Below, in pieces: positions 21,351-31,443 of a stretch of DNA of 64,000 nt; positions within the stretch are counted from its first letter, which is position 1, and the number at the start of each line of letters is the position of its first letter. The notes below the pieces were generated by a model that was given only the letters and a program-made list of their open reading frames with translations, was not told where the DNA came from and ran no database searches. A program made the position numbers and the translations under genes. Source of the stretch: Basidiobolus meristosporus CBS 931.73. Taxonomy: Eukaryota; Basidiobolomycota; Basidiobolomycetes; Basidiobolales; Basidiobolaceae. Location: contig MCFE01000215.1 in the NCBI GenBank assembly GCA_002104905.1, positions 1-64,000 on the forward strand. The letters are read 5' to 3'.

Positions 21351-21923
21351 TTAAATAAGAAGCACAACAAAACCACACAGGGCAAGAAGGCTCGAACCAA
21401 TGGTCACTCTCATACCAGAGTTATGTTTGTCATCGGTCTTAGTCGGCTCGTGGGTGCTGGATGGCTTCTCCTCAGCAGAATCGGTGCTAGAAGCGGTCTT
21501 TGAAGACTCGGTGGAACTGAGCGATTCGGTACTTTTTGTTGCTGAGGAAGATGTTGAATGGGCGGCTGATTCAGCAGTCGAATCAGAGCTACTTGGGGTT
21601 GAACTGGAAGCAGCAGCAGAAGATTCCTTATCATTCTTAGCGTAGAGACAATTAAGGTTGACTAAATTTTTTTGGGATTCTCCGGCAAGGCTAATCGTTG
21701 TATCCTCTTTGCAGAAATCAACGCAAGCCAACACCCTCTTTGATGTCGTGCACTCACAAGCGAAGTCGTTCGTAGCGCATGGTACGTACTGCGCATTGCG
21801 TACACATTGGTTATAAGTTTCAGCGGATATACAGGTTTCCAGAGTAGCTTTAGGAAGAACGCTGACAGTAGCAGTAGTCGAAGCAGCCAAGGCAGTCAAA
21901 GCAAAAATATTAGTGAACTTCAT
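21351..21923 (-). CDS. CFEM-like, Ser/Thr-rich GPI-anchored cell-surface protein
   Basis: 190 residues. A signal peptide (MKFTNIFALTALAASTTATV) precedes an eight-Cys domain (about residues 28-95: ETC, NQC, VPC, FACEC, LAC, DFC, LNC), similar in spacing to CFEM domains. A Ser/Thr-rich stalk follows (about 98-165, heavy O-glycosylation expected). A C-terminal hydrophobic tail after a small-residue site (NSG, then IGSSLLALCGFVVLLI) is a typical GPI-attachment signal. The protein is expected at the plasma membrane or cell wall; CFEM proteins are linked to haem/iron uptake or adhesion. The strict CFEM pattern is not met everywhere, so the family call is moderate. Confidence 0.8.
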   Translation of the reverse strand: MKFTNIFALTALAASTTATVSVLPKATLETCISAETYNQCVRNAQYVPCATNDFACECTTSKRVLACVDFCKEDTTISLAGESQKNLVNLNCLYAKNDKESSAAASSSTPSSSDSTAESAAHSTSSSATKSTESLSSTESSKTASSTDSAEEKPSSTHEPTKTDDKHNSGMRVTIGSSLLALCGFVVLLI

Positions 21924-21930
21924 GATGATC

Positions 21931-21949
21931 AGTGTGTGTGTGTGTGTGT
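21931..21949. repeat. (GT)n microsatellite in the 5' leader of the CFEM-like gene
   Basis: A run of about nine GT units directly upstream of the minus-strand start codon at 21923, between it and the TATA box. Confidence 0.9.
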
Positions 21950-21966
21950 TATACTACGTTGGAACC

Positions 21967-21975
21967 TTTTTTATA
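21967..21975 (-). promoter_or_regulatory. TATA box of the CFEM-like gene
   Basis: TATAAAAAA on the minus strand, about 45-50 nt upstream of the start codon. Confidence 0.5.
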
Positions 21976-22356
21976 TTGCAAAAGATCGAAGCTTCCATCG
22001 ACTACGCGCTTGTTCTCTCGAAGAAAAACACTATCTTTGCCATTCCAGTAAATAGTACTTGTGCCTAATTGGTCCTAACCTTTTGGGGCTCAAAATAGTT
22101 GATCGGAATATGGGTTCAGCCTTCCCATTTATGTTGAATACAACACATGCCTGGTTTGTTTACCAAGCAAGTGAATGTTATTTATAAATGTTCTATTTAG
22201 AATGCTGATTAACTAGTTGGTTAATTCGTCTCGACTTAACCATCCAGAGTTGACGTAATTTTGATCCTGCTGTTTGGGGGAGGAGGTGGATGCTAGAGTT
22301 TTGTTAGTGCTATTTGGACATTCTGTTTTCTACTCTCCCTGAAAGTTTACAATATC
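21976..22356. other. Divergent intergenic region
   Basis: 381 bp between the CFEM-like TATA box and the ankyrin gene start; no further gene seen. Confidence 0.4.
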
Positions 22357-23032
22357 ATGTCTGACGAGGAAGGTGCTAGCAATAGTAAGTATATCTAGTT
22401 ACTAACTTTTGCCTGAGATAACCGGGAGCTCATTATTGTTTGTAAAGATGAGCTCATTTTGGCCGCGTGCAAAAACGACCATTTGGACATGTTGGAAGAT
22501 GTGTTAAACCAACCAGGCACATTCAACGTAAACCACGCCGATTCTTTAGGCAATACTGGACTTCACTACGCGTAAGCATTTCACTTGCACATCTAACCAT
22601 GTTGGCGCCTGATCCTGACTCTCAAATAGTGCGAAATTCGGTGCTCTTTCCTGTGTAGCCAGTCTGCTTCAACAGCCTGAAATTGAGGTGGATAAGCAGA
22701 ATCGCATCAGCTTTGACACTCCCTTACATATGGCTGTGACATACAAAGATGATCCCAGTGTCACTTTGGAGATGGTTCAATTGCTTATTGAGCACGATGC
22801 CGACCCAAGAATCCCCAACAAGCTGCGTCAAAAGCCTGTCGACATTGTTGATCGTGGCTTCCCAGAATTGCGCTCATTGCTACAACAAGCCGAGCTAGGC
22901 ATTAACATGGTACTTCCCCTGTTTTCTCCGAGAGACATGGCTGATTTCTAATGCTGGTTATTTACTTAGGGACAGGATGACATTGTGGGCGATGATTCCG
23001 ACTCAGACTCTGATGGCGAAATAAGCGAATAA
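22357..23032 (+). CDS. Small ankyrin-repeat protein with acidic tail
   Basis: Four exons (22357-22384, 22448-22571, 22630-22909, 22970-23032) give 164 residues. The product begins MSDEEGASNNELILAACKND and contains about three ankyrin repeats (NHADSLGNTGLHYAAKFG, then DTPLHMAVTYKDDP, then HDADPRIPNKLRQKPVDIV). It ends in a Ser/Asp-rich acidic tail (GDDSDSDSDGEISE). Small fungal ankyrin proteins of this build, such as the Yar1 type, act as chaperone-like binding proteins, but the partner here is unknown. The 5' intron after 28 coding bases and the third intron just before the acidic tail both follow GT/AG and keep frame. It converges with the INTS11 gene, 82 bp apart. Confidence 0.88.
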
Positions 23033-23114
23033 ACAACGCATTCTTTATATATCCCACAAACATTATATATGTTTGATTGGTCAACAATAATAAACAGGTC
23101 TATAATACATGCAA

Positions 23115-25001
23115 TTATGGCAAGAGGGTGAAGTTCATGATCGAAAGTACTCGGTTGGCGAGATCTTCATCAGCAAAAGACCAAGTTACCAAGAGGGCAT
23201 CAGTTCTGGCATCGGCGGTTGGCCGTATCTCGATTGTTCTGATCTTGACGTGGAGCTCCGGTGTGGTTTCTACTTGTAGAGTATTGCCCAACGCTGCCAC
23301 CAGAGCCTCTTTGACCTTGTCCAAAGCGCGAAGGCTAGGGTCTTGGGTTACGTCCATGTCGGACGCGGTGTAGAGTTTGGATGGGTCGAAGACCTTGGTC
23401 AACTCAAAGAATAGCTGGTGAGAGTGCTCCTGTGCATTGTTGACAAATTCGTCGCGGCTTATCAATCGATCTGGCTTGCCTTTGTTATAGACAAGCACTC
23501 CCTGGATAGGCACTTTTTGCTTCGGCCGAAGCTGGCTGATGGCTGACTGACGCTCGACCGGATTGGAGGAGTTGAACAGATCAGTGGTCAAGGTGCGACT
23601 CATTTCAAGATGCTTCTTCATCAACTCCACGGATATATCCACTGTGGCCACGTTGTTGGTTTCGATAGTTAAGCTGGTGCCATTGGCTGGATAGTAGCAG
23701 GAGATATCGAATTCCTTGGTGATCTTCGTTTGCAAAAAGCCCATCTTGGATTTCTCTCCATGGACTAGGATGACATTCCTGGGCTCGCATTGTCGGATGA
23801 GTTGCATGATGCCTTTGGCGTCCGCATGAGCACTGAACGAGAGATTCTTTACTTGCAGATTTACATGGATAGTCGTGAAATTGTCCACTTCTATAACCTT
23901 TTGCCCGGCCAATACCTTGGCTCCAACGGTGCCGGCAACACAATAGCCGGGCAAAATGACCATGTTTTTCTCGAAAGGTGCCCACTTTTTGAAAACCTCC
24001 AGCGACGTCCCGATATGCAGCATACCCGGAGTGGCGAATAGAACCATCGGCCCTGGCTGGTCCATGTAGGAGCGCTCCCAAGGTTTGATGTGCTTGAAAT
24101 CAAACATGTTTCTCTGGGTAAAAGTGCTTTTGATCTTCTGGTTAGTCCAGTTGATGAACAGTTTGTAGTACTCATTTGCTCGCTCAGTCAAACCAGCAGA
24201 GAAATAAACAGGGACGTTCAGGCCCATACGTTCCCAGTACGTCTCGATCAAGATGCACAGCTCCTGCGCTCTGCCTAGTGCAAACACTGGGATAATCACA
24301 TTTCCCCCCTGAGAGACACAGTCATGCACTTTCTGAAGGAAATCTCGCTCTCGGGACCGCTTGGAATCACGAATGGTGGTCGCATAGGTGGTTTCAGTGA
24401 TCAAGATGTCTGGCCTGCATTTATCTATCCAGGCAGAGCCCAAGTGTCGATCGGGTGTCATGTTATAATCGCCGGTGTAGACCACAGACTGCTCACCAAC
24501 CCGCACATAGAACATGGCCGCGCCCAAAACATGCCCTGCGTAATATGGCTTGATCTCGAGCTCGTCATCCACGTAAGCTGTTTCGTGCAAATTCAACGCA
24601 ATAACCTTTTTCATGCAATCCTTGATCATTTGCGAGGTGAAAAAATTGGTCTCTCCCTTTCTTTCAACAGTGATCTTGCGATAATCTTCCAACAAAATGG
24701 GGCAGATGGCTTTAGTCGGGTGGGTCATGTAGATGGGGCCGTCGTAGCCACAGATGCCAGTAAAGTGAGGAAGAGCCCCGCAATGGTCCAAATGGAAATG
24801 ACTAATGATAACACAATCCAACGCTTCGGTGAACTTTCCGGTTTTTGATATGTAACTGAAGTCGGGAAACCTACGCTCATCGTTGTACCCCATATGCATT
24901 CCACAATCGAACATGATGTTTTTACCACCCATAGACAAGAGAATACAACTACGTCCAACATCTTGCCCAGCTCCCAGGGGAGTGATCTGTATCTTTGGCA
25001 T
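23115..25001 (-). CDS. INTS11: Integrator subunit 11 (CPSF73-like RNA endonuclease)
   Basis: 628 residues, single exon, starting [20 protein letters not shown]. The metallo-beta-lactamase core has HFHLDH at 68-73 for zinc binding, then [18 protein letters not shown] and the beta-CASP signatures ([73 protein letters not shown]). Similarity extends over the whole length and is clearly closer to INTS11 than to CPSF73: the N terminus, [19 protein letters not shown] and [12 protein letters not shown] are INTS11-specific in style. It would cleave nascent snRNA and other RNA polymerase II transcripts within the nuclear Integrator complex. Catalytic residues appear intact. Confidence 0.93.
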   Translation of the reverse strand: MPKIQITPLGAGQDVGRSCILLSMGGKNIMFDCGMHMGYNDERRFPDFSYISKTGKFTEALDCVIISHFHLDHCGALPHFTGICGYDGPIYMTHPTKAICPILLEDYRKITVERKGETNFFTSQMIKDCMKKVIALNLHETAYVDDELEIKPYYAGHVLGAAMFYVRVGEQSVVYTGDYNMTPDRHLGSAWIDKCRPDILITETTYATTIRDSKRSRERDFLQKVHDCVSQGGNVIIPVFALGRAQELCILIETYWERMGLNVPVYFSAGLTERANEYYKLFINWTNQKIKSTFTQRNMFDFKHIKPWERSYMDQPGPMVLFATPGMLHIGTSLEVFKKWAPFEKNMVILPGYCVAGTVGAKVLAGQKVIEVDNFTTIHVNLQVKNLSFSAHADAKGIMQLIRQCEPRNVILVHGEKSKMGFLQTKITKEFDISCYYPANGTSLTIETNNVATVDISVELMKKHLEMSRTLTTDLFNSSNPVERQSAISQLRPKQKVPIQGVLVYNKGKPDRLISRDEFVNNAQEHSHQLFFELTKVFDPSKLYTASDMDVTQDPSLRALDKVKEALVAALGNTLQVETTPELHVKIRTIEIRPTADARTDALLVTWSFADEDLANRVLSIMNFTLLP

Positions 25002-25480
25002 GTCTAGGTCAACTGTATATACCTAGGCTGAGTTGTCGAACAATATTAGTTGAATGAACCTCAAAAATCAGAGCGAAGAAAAAATAGCAGTTTGCTAATC
25101 TCAGCTGTAATATACCAGAATCATCCGTTTTAGAACGGCCAATGATTGTTTTAAAGCACGAGACTTGGAGGCGCATTGAAGATCTTACGTCACCTAAGCA
25201 CTGATGTTGCTGCTGGGCTTCTGACTTGATCATGGGATGGGTTGAGTTGCATCAATGGTATTACATTAACAACTTTCCAAATATGTGACTGGTATCATGC
25301 AAACATGGTCTCATCACTAAAAGATAGTCCGCTTCCACAGTTAGTTCATGACCTGTCTGCATATAAACCCGACTCTTTTCCCCCTAACCCCTCGCCTAGC
25401 GCTGCTCTAAGTTATATATTTCTCTCACCAGTATCAGCCCCACGTATTTATTTGTTTTTCGCCTCGTTTCCTGAACCACT
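25002..25480. other. Divergent intergenic region with TATA-like elements
   Basis: 479 bp between the INTS11 and KRE9-like starts. TATA-like sequences occur near 25361 (ATATAAAC) and 25411 (TTATATATT), on the side of the plus-strand gene. Confidence 0.35.
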
Positions 25481-25975
25481 ATGGACAACGTTACTTTGAT
25501 ATGGTTCTTTTCCTGCACATTCTTGGGCTGGATAACAAGCTCCACTGGTAGCTACTATACATTTGATTGAGGTAATCCTTTTGCTCATTCAATCCTTATT
25601 AGGCTCTCGTTTGCTCTCCCCCACCTCCGATTCCTCGCTTTTACAAAACCAGCATTTGCATATATCCTGGTCTGACGATGACCTAGGTAGGTTGCACACC
25701 GTTACCAACCCCATTGCATGGCACAACCATTAAGCATGTTTCTGGTAAATTTCCTAGAACCTAGCGACCTTGTGGACATTATGTTAGTACATAGAGCCAA
25801 GAAGATCAGGAAAGCGACCAGGACGTTGCTTGCTTCTGGTGTTCCGGTTAGCCAAACAAAGTTCTCTACCTTTATATACCCGCAATTTGGCGTTGGTACC
25901 GATTACTATCTTGAGCTAAAGACGAGGAATTCTCGCGTAAAGCTGGTTAGCGGGCCGCTAACCATCAAGGCATGA
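25481..25975 (+). CDS. Small secreted protein with KRE9/KNH-like Ig domain
   Basis: Three exons (25481-25547, 25603-25686, 25758-25975; both introns phase 1) give 122 residues. A signal peptide (MDNVTLIWFFSCTFLGWITS) is followed by one domain with the KRE9/KNH1 N-terminal pattern: SPTSDSSLLQNQHLHISW at the start, the strand SDLVDIMLVHR, and the closing YPQFGVGTDYYLELKT with SGPLTIKA. The protein ends right after that domain, with no Ser/Thr stalk or GPI signal, so it appears freely secreted. KRE9-type proteins take part in cell-wall beta-1,6-glucan assembly; a role here is inferred from the fold only. The second exon was found through splice sites and phase, which lowers certainty. Confidence 0.72.
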
Positions 25976-26184
25976 GGTCCCTTTTGCAATTATGTAAACT
26001 AGTTCATTTGCACTCGCCGCTTTTCAATATGTTAGAATAGGCGGGTTGAATGGGTGCGCGCTGCCAAAATGGTCATGAATCGGTCAAAAAGGGCAACACC
26101 CACTCCATCCCACCATCCCATACCATGGGCAGATGTATGTAAATTACTGTACGATCAATTCGATAAATAAACAACCATCATACT

Positions 26185-27581
26185 TTATTCATTCACTGAG
26201 TTGTGATTGGTACGAGCCAGTTCAAGGAACTTCTCAAACTCAACTCGAACCTGCTCCGTCACCGCTTCAGCGATCCCTTCCAACCCTTCCGCATCATCCA
26301 TGACACCGGAGATGACCACTTTGTTGTCATAGCTTAGAATTCCCAGCCCCAACGAACCAGGACCTGGAGTGGGTGGGATGGCAATGTAACGGTCGATGGG
26401 TTTCCCTGAGAAGGAGATGCTTTTGCTGGGGCCCGGGACATTGGTCAGAATGGCATGGCATTTCGACATGAACCACTGTACTGGGAATTTGCACAGATAG
26501 TCATTCAGAAACGACAAAGGCGCGACTATCCAACGCACTGCCCATGGTTCGATGGATCGCTTCATCTTTTCCGAGCGGGAGTGTACCTGGTCGATCAGCT
26601 TCACGGGATCCGACGAGGTGATATCGATCGGGAAGAAAGCAATGCCGATCTCGTTCCCGGGGGAAAAATCGTCCGGCTTACGGAGACTCACAGGAACCAT
26701 GTACAGGAAGATCCGATCTTGTAGCATGTCCTTACCAAGAAGATGGTTCCGGAGGGCCAAATTGAGTATCGTGATCAACACGTCGTTTACGGTCGCATTG
26801 TATGTACGTCTGATGAACTTGATCTCCTCAAGCGAGATGTCATCCGACCAGTAGACCCTCTTCTTAACTGGCTTTCCGTGCGTTGGCTGTAATGATTTCC
26901 GCTGGAACACCGCAATCTGAGAGATCTGTACCACTTCCCAGAGTAGCATGTATATGAATCCCAGGATTCCCATGAGCACGTCTAGTACCCTGGCAAAATC
27001 CCCTCGGGGTTTTTGGTCCCCACGTGACTTGGAGCTGTATCGTAGCTCTGGCCCGGCGGAGGTGATGCTCAAGAGGCAGTGAATGAAGCCGATCCCGTCA
27101 CTGATGGTATGGTGTGCACGCACTAAGGAACGAAACGGAATGGTCAGCTCCCTTCATATTATCAAACCAACTTCCACTTACCTATGACTACACAGCCACC
27201 AGTTTCCAAGCCCTCAATGACGTGAGTTTGCCACATAGGCTTTTTGAGGTCGAACTCACGCGAGTATATCTTGGAAGCGAACTCGGTCACCTCTTTCTTG
27301 CCGGAATTCTCCAAGGTTACCCACTCGATGTGCTCCGAGAGCTCAAACTCTTTGTGATCAACCCAAACCTTTCTAAACCGAGATTCTTCTTGTACGACTT
27401 GACGGAACTTCGGGAACTGTTCTATCAAGTGTTGGTGTTGCTTCATCACTTGCTCCCTGTCCAGAGGCTCGGAGAATTCCCAGATGGACATGACCGTGGA
27501 AGGTCTTTGAGGCTCGTTGAGTTTCAGGTAAAGGTTGTCCATGCCATTTAGCACGGAGCTTTGGGATGCTTTTGTGTCCAT
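26185..27581 (-). CDS. WS/DGAT-family acyltransferase (wax ester/diacylglycerol)
   Basis: Two exons (27182-27581 and 26185-27122; 59-nt intron, phase 1) give 445 residues. The active-site motif HHTISDG (HHxxxDG, residues 137-143) is created across the splice junction region, with the intron three codons upstream. Other family features: LNGMDNLYLKL at the N terminus, ATVNDVLITILNLALR, ISFSGKPIDRYIAIPPTPG, and VISGVMDDAEGLEGIAEAV near the C terminus. One hydrophobic stretch (VLMGILGFIYMLLWEVV, about 185) suggests membrane association. The family transfers acyl-CoA to long-chain alcohols or diacylglycerol to make storage lipid. It is best known from bacteria and plants, so substrate preference in this fungus is open. 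Confidence 0.88.
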
Positions 27582-27960
27582 GTTGAACTCACCTGTTCTC
27601 TTGTATCAGGGTCCACTAGCAGATAGAGTAGGTTTTATGCATAGCTAGCAAGGAATGCCAGAAGTGGCTCTCATGTGAAATTGCTAAATTTGTAGAAATC
27701 ACTGAGAAAATGGGATATAATAGTCGAGTATTGAGCCAATCATGATTTTGGAAAATGCAGCCACTGTATTCATTTATTTCGAGCGTGGATTCGGTGGGAA
27801 GGGGATCCAATGCAACCCAGGATTTCTGGCCGTCAAGTGACTTGGAAAATAAAGAAAGCCACCGTCTAAACCTCTTTGTGAAGATAGTGTGTATTGGTAA
27901 GGTTTGTGAATATTTTAACAGGGAGTAAGTCAAAGTTGATGAGAGCATTGGCCCGGCCAT
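27582..27960. other. Short intergenic region
   Basis: 379 bp between the WS/DGAT start and the next minus-strand gene's stop; no separate gene supported. Confidence 0.4.
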
Positions 27961-28911
27961 TCACAGCAAACGGCCGCTTCTTCTGACCGATGATATATAG
28001 CAGCCCAAGTTGATCAACATCACTGCCACTGAACCCATATTATGTCTTGAGAATATGTGGTTCCATTGCTGTCGATTCGACAGATATTTGATGTGAAAAC
28101 GGAGTTGAATGAGTGATGCGAATGCAAAGGTCAAGAGGAGAATCTTCTGTGAGGACAAATCTTTCATACGAAATCCCATCAAAGCCAGGAATGTCCAGGG
28201 CATGTTCATTTTCCCCATGAATTTTGTGAGTAATAGTGTAGTTGGATTTAGCTGCTCTGAACCAAAGGGTAAGTGGGCGTGGGTTAGGAGAGTGGTGGCT
28301 CCAGATTTGGCAAGAGAGTAGCCAACGATCAAGTGCCAGCTGGCTGTTGCTAAGAAGGCGGTTTGGTTGGTTTTGAAGAGCACTAGAAACGCCTGCACTA
28401 GGTGGTTGGCCGAGTTCAAGAGTACCGATAGTCCATCATCAGTATGTTCTGAGGTAGAGGCAAGTGCTTCCGTTTTATTCTGTACAAGTTTGAGCTTTGT
28501 TCCGTTATCAAAACGCCCGTGGTGGTTGGTTCTATTATTACGAATAGAATGTCGAAGCCTCATACTTTGTGAGGTAGATACCGAATCAGTTGCTGATGCA
28601 TATCCCTCGAGGCTTGGTTCGTCAATTTCAGCATCTACTACTGAATGTGATTGTTCGCTTTTTGCAGATAGCGAATCGGCTTGAAATAATTCTATCTGGT
28701 GGGTTTCAATTTCCTGCGGCGTTTTAGGAATAGCGACCTCATCGTCGTCGCTCGCTTCAGGAGTGAAGGCAGCCTTCTCACCCTTGATCCAGCTTTGAGG
28801 GGAAGTAACTACTGAATAGGAAGGATTTTGGTTGCTGCCGAGTTGATGGACTGCGCTCAAAGGCTTCAATTGAAAACCTGGCTCTGGATCCTCGTACGAA
28901 GCAAATGACAT
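27961..28911 (-). CDS. Unrecognised multi-pass membrane protein
   Basis: 316 residues, single exon, start at 28911. The N-terminal half (1-~155) is polar, Ser/Asp/Glu-rich and probably disordered. The C-terminal half holds about four hydrophobic segments: AFLVLFKTNQTAFLATASWH with IVGYSLAKSG, MPWTFLALMGFRM, ILLLTFAFASLIQLRF and VAVMLINLGCYISS. I do not recognise the family. Frame length, codon use and membrane pattern support a real gene, but no function can be assigned. Confidence 0.65.
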   Translation of the reverse strand: MSFASYEDPEPGFQLKPLSAVHQLGSNQNPSYSVVTSPQSWIKGEKAAFTPEASDDDEVAIPKTPQEIETHQIELFQADSLSAKSEQSHSVVDAEIDEPSLEGYASATDSVSTSQSMRLRHSIRNNRTNHHGRFDNGTKLKLVQNKTEALASTSEHTDDGLSVLLNSANHLVQAFLVLFKTNQTAFLATASWHLIVGYSLAKSGATTLLTHAHLPFGSEQLNPTTLLLTKFMGKMNMPWTFLALMGFRMKDLSSQKILLLTFAFASLIQLRFHIKYLSNRQQWNHIFSRHNMGSVAVMLINLGCYISSVRRSGRLL

Positions 28912-29544
28912 GACTATTAAATATGTTCAGGAAATAGAGAGAAGTGGACAAGTTGTATTCTAAGCGGAACGGAATTTAGGCCTATGGATGGTAGACAACC
29001 CGAGTCTACTCTAGTATGGGCAAGGGAATGCTAACTATTTTGGTCAAACACGTTCCACGCTTTCTTGTTGAGGAGATTCTCCTTTCCAATATGTATGGGA
29101 TGGTAACCGTTGGTACTGCTACGAACACTAATCAAATCAATTCTCATTGGGGGTTTTTTTCAACATTACTGATCTGATTTCGAAGGAACATGCCAATGTC
29201 CCAAGAAACATAGAAAACACTTGTGGCAATCACATGAAGTTCTCTCACATCGGGATCATGTGAATGATAGGGGATGTAACACAGCAAGGGTGCTCATGGG
29301 GGAAAATACGATCAATCCGTTGACCAACGATTAACCGGATCGATCGTGGTTGTTCTGGATATTTGGTGCAGCCAGCCCCAGATGTATATAGTAGAGATAG
29401 TAAATGATGGAGCTCTGGATTTCTATGTTAGTGCTCTGGATTGCCGCCTCACCAATGTGAAACATATGATTCTTCGCAGACCGGTCACGCGAGCATCACT
29501 CAATTAGTACAAATGAACTACATGAGGTAAGGCCACGCCCAGTG
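28912..29544. other. Intergenic region
   Basis: No supported gene. The minus-strand frame at 29496-29714 overlaps the small plus-strand ORF and looks antisense. Confidence 0.35.
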
Positions 29545-29550
29545 TATAAA
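29545..29550 (+). promoter_or_regulatory. TATA box of the first tiny paralogous ORF
   Basis: TATAAA, 55 nt before the ATG at 29605, the spacing typical of this window. Confidence 0.4.
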
Positions 29551-29604
29551 TTTCGGACTGGTCTGCATATTGCGCTCACAAAGCTATACTCAACAAACCG
29601 AATC

Positions 29605-29763
29605 ATGTTCACCTGGATTTCCCAAGCATTCCGCCGTACTGCCAACTCATCCCCCCAGAGCAAAAAAGCAGTGGTAGCGTCCCTCACCTTGACCGCAACA
29701 ACGCCGGCATACACCTCCCTTCACGACAAGCAGGAGGTTGTGGACACGTTACTTATCATGTAG
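29605..29763 (+). CDS. Tiny protein, member 1 of a paralogous pair
   Basis: 52 residues, single exon, starting MFTWISQAFRR and ending EVVDTLLIM. The N terminus matches the ORF 0.5 kb downstream (MNSWTTNVFRR) position by position with conservative changes, and both end in an acidic helix with a V-x-x-LL pattern after a Thr/Pro-rich middle. A TATA box 55 nt upstream supports a real transcript. No known family is recognised and no signal peptide is evident. Confidence 0.5.
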   Translation: MFTWISQAFRRTANSSPQSKKAVVASLTLTATTPAYTSLHDKQEVVDTLLIM

Positions 29764-29798
29764 TATCCTTCTGTATATATCAAGCATGCTGTATAATA

Positions 29799-29942
29799 TA
29801 TAAATGATATACTACGATAATAAACACTGTACAATTCTTTCCTTAAGCTCATCTCGCAAGCTGCGTAATGTATAAATGATATACTACGATAATAAACACT
29901 GTGCGATTCTTTCCTCAAGCTCGTAATTTCTGAAATCTATTT
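29799..29942 (+). repeat. 72-bp tandem duplication containing AATAAA
   Basis: The block starting TATAAATGATATACTACGAT at 29799 recurs at 29871 with few changes. Each copy carries AATAAAC about 23 nt in, so the 3' flank of the first tiny ORF has two polyadenylation signals 72 nt apart. Confidence 0.85.
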
Positions 29943-30127
29943 CGTAACAGAACCAAAAATGGTCCAGACAGGGCTAGATTTTGTAGTCTAGATACACCTG
30001 TGATGTGGGCACATCATCTTGGTCACTTACTCTAACAAGAACCCCTTCCTGTCTAGTTGTCCTTTGCTGATGCATTTAAAAAGAGCTCGCCCGGTTGGTT
30101 TTGGGGTCAACATACTGCATACATTCA

Positions 30128-30301
30128 ATGAACTCTTGGACCACCAACGTATTTCGCCGAGTCTTTGCCTCCACTAGAGGTAACCTCTCCAAGACCAAGG
30201 CCAAACCAAACCCTAGCCCCTCCGTTGCCCCAACAACCAACACTACTATCGACTCGGAGGAGAGACGCGAACTAGTCTACTCACTTCTGTCTGCCTTTTA
30301 A
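30128..30301 (+). CDS. Tiny protein, member 2 of a paralogous pair
   Basis: 57 residues, single exon, starting MNSWTTNVFRR and ending ERRELVYSLLSAF. Shared with member 1: the M-x-[ST]-W-[IT]-[ST]-[QN]-[AV]-FRR start, a Lys/Ser/Thr/Pro middle, and an acidic C-terminal segment with V-x-x-LL. A TATA-like TTTAAAAA lies about 50 nt upstream of the ATG. Function unknown. Confidence 0.5.
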   Translation: MNSWTTNVFRRVFASTRGNLSKTKAKPNPSPSVAPTTNTTIDSEERRELVYSLLSAF

Positions 30302-31443
30302 AGTCGTATAATCTGAAGTTTGTAAATATTCACGCCGATGCTTTCCGCTGTTGTAAAAACCAATAATCCACCATGCGTGCTGAACAATAAACCAATCTAC
30401 TCCATTCTTAAACAATCATGATAAATCTGGGGTAACTCGCAAATTAACCTTTAACCGATCCCCACATGAATTGGCCATATAATGCATTTGATTCGGCAAG
30501 GATGCCATGACTCGTGCTTACTCTGAATGGAGATTCTTCCACGCACGAGGTACCTGCCAAGAGAAACCCCCGATGAAAAGGGATCCATTACTTTCTATTT
30601 CGTAGTTGACAAACCATCGTTCGGAGTGGAGCATCCATAAGAAGTTCCGCTTTCTTTCGAAAAGCAGCAGATGGGCCGTCTAGGTTGATTTGCCGTGAAT
30701 ACGTCCAGGTATTTCTATTTCGGCTGGTTTATTGTTGATATGTTTTATCCTCGCTTAATAAGCGGTTGGGAAGAATGCTCCACAATCTTATTTGAATGTA
30801 TATGAATCATCCTAATGACAAAAAGCTCAAGCATTGCCGCCCAATTCTACCTACACAACAACTGGCCTTGCATTTCCATATGTATGAGTGATACGGCCAA
30901 ATACGTACGAGTGTCTCTACACTTCACATCCACAGGTGCAACCAAGCGTAATAAGCAAGAAGAATAGAATAAATGCCAACCAAATAGGTGACGTCACGGT
31001 CAATGAAACCATTAGAGCATTTAAGCAATGTATAAAGCAAAACAATGATTATTCTGGGGAAGGTTCATCTGCGGCATTTTAAATCAAATGCCGATCAAGG
31101 GGATCACAAGGGCAGGAGAACAAAATCAAGGGAATCATAGTAAACAACCCACAAAAAATCAAAATACCCACCAAAACCTCCCAGAATCCGCGATTTTTTG
31201 GATTTTTTTTCGGACAGGTGAAGAGGGGAATGAATTGAGTTTGGGTCTAGATTCATCAGTGGTCCGATTTGGTCAAAATATTCTCACTTTTTGCATTTTC
31301 CCCAGTTATCTTTGAGGGAGACAAAGGTGTGCAAACGATAGCGAAGTGCATTTTTGGGGCCGTGAATTAGTTTATCGAGCCTACTCTCACCTCCAGCCCT
31401 AATATACTCTTTGACCAGTTCCCCCCTTTGCATATGTAAAATA
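30302..31443. other. Intergenic region upstream of the PPR gene
   Basis: 1.1 kb without a supported gene; only short frames, several lacking an ATG. Confidence 0.4.
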
